Shown here piece after piece: positions 60,645-60,899 of a DNA stretch of 60,899 bases; position 1 is the first letter of the stretch; every line of letters starts with the position of its first letter. The notes beneath the pieces were generated by a model. It was not told where the DNA came from. It did not search any database and saw nothing but the letters and a program-made list of their open reading frames with translations. Source of the stretch: Salegentibacter salarius (lineage in GTDB: Bacteria; Bacteroidota; Bacteroidia; Flavobacteriales; Flavobacteriaceae); NCBI RefSeq assembly GCF_900168265.1, contig NZ_FVZF01000026.1, forward strand, positions 1 through 60,899, read 5' to 3'. A program made the translations under genes and the position numbers.

Positions 60645-60899
60645 ATGAAAGCCAAAGCAGTATTTAAGACCTATGACCAGTCGCAGTTAAGTCTTTTACC
60701 TCCCAGTTATGATGATCTGGTCCCTGCCCATCATCCCGTTAGGATCGTCAATACGATTATTGATCAAATCGACATCGCTGACCTAGAGCGAAGTTATAAA
60801 GGAGGAGGTACCTCCAGTTACCATCCCCGGATGTTGCTCAAGGTGACCATCTATGCGTACCTTCGCAATATGTATTCCTCTCGTAAAATTGAGCAGGCC
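60645..60899 (+). CDS. IS1182-family transposase, N-terminal part cut by the window edge
   Basis: The first 85 codons read MKAKAVFKTYDQSQLSLLPP, then DLVPAHHPVRIVNTIIDQID and SYHPRMLLKVTIYAYLRNMYSSRKIEQA, the DUF772 N-terminus of IS1182/IS1380-like DDE transposases. The reading frame is intact to the end of the window. The inverted repeat should lie between the sodB terminator and 60645, but I cannot define it without the other end. Confidence 0.9.
   Translation, partial: MKAKAVFKTYDQSQLSLLPPSYDDLVPAHHPVRIVNTIIDQIDIADLERSYKGGGTSSYHPRMLLKVTIYAYLRNMYSSRKIEQA

Noticed and set aside
1-60899. CRISPR array, prophage, conjugative element or biosynthetic gene cluster
   Set aside because: No regularly spaced direct repeats, no phage or transfer genes and no modular synthases seen; the repeats present are scattered hairpins.

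Overview
The window is chromosomal DNA of a member of the Flavobacteriaceae (Bacteroidota), probably close to Gramella/Christiangramia, Salegentibacter or Zunongwangia; the family is well supported, the genus is a guess. Support: AT-rich intergenic DNA; Bacteroidota-type promoters (TTG or TTTG, 17-19 bases, then TAnnTTTG) in front of several genes; almost no Shine-Dalgarno sequences; lipoprotein signals ending in SC; and families largely confined to this phylum (DUF4175, DUF4837, DUF4254, an OmpA protein with thrombospondin type 3 repeats, small DUF6341/DUF6427-like membrane proteins). Most of the window is dense housekeeping sequence. Mobile DNA is confined to the ends: the last codons of an IS3-type transposase on the left and the first 85 codons of an IS1182-type transposase on the right.

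Layout. 0.2-3 kb: SPFH membrane protein and gltX. 3-10 kb: DUF4175 giant coiled-coil protein, ybeY, mnmG flanked by two parS-like palindromes, then a lipoprotein and a methyltransferase. 10-17 kb: OmpH-like chaperone, DoxX protein, DNA polymerase III delta' subunit, pgk, MltD-type lytic transglycosylase, DUF4837 lipoprotein, tatA. 17-24 kb: one rightward run of M23 peptidase, GH3-type adenylating enzyme, a large protein whose C-terminus looks like a nucleoside phosphorylase, rfbC, rfbD, a UDP-xylose-synthase-like SDR and a GT2 glycosyltransferase (envelope polysaccharide synthesis). 24-31 kb: CapK/PaaK-like ligase, purD, two small-family membrane proteins, a lone D12 adenine methyltransferase, DUF4254 and a GT9 glycosyltransferase. 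31-37 kb: leftward prolyl oligopeptidase, asd, mscL, alr, tdk. 37-43 kb: conserved hypothetical, rsmI, a uracil-DNA glycosylase-like protein, adenine deaminase, recJ. 43-50 kb: small Cys-cluster protein, orphan YefM-like antitoxin, lpxH, queD, 2OG oxygenase, three tiny single-helix membrane proteins behind an enoyl-CoA hydratase, MATE pump, GNAT, tRNA-Ala. 50-60 kb: hydrolase, AddB-like nuclease, OmpA, kbl, AddA-like helicase-nuclease, superoxide dismutase.

No large undescribed operon is evident. The least explained signals are non-coding: (1) a modular two-hairpin repeat in four full copies and one rearranged partial copy, all at gene 3' ends, with base changes that keep each small hairpin paired, and in two copies sitting exactly inside the loop of a perfect terminator stem; (2) a second family of CCTCACAG/CTGTGAGG palindromes; (3) a long nested hairpin element at about 47.34-47.56 kb; (4) a decaying tandem duplication of a tRNA-Ala unit; and (5) parS-like sites flanking mnmG, one of them inside the ybeY reading frame. 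Among proteins, the best follow-up candidates are the GH3/nucleoside-phosphorylase-like pair, the trio of paralogous micro-membrane proteins and the toxin-less antitoxin.
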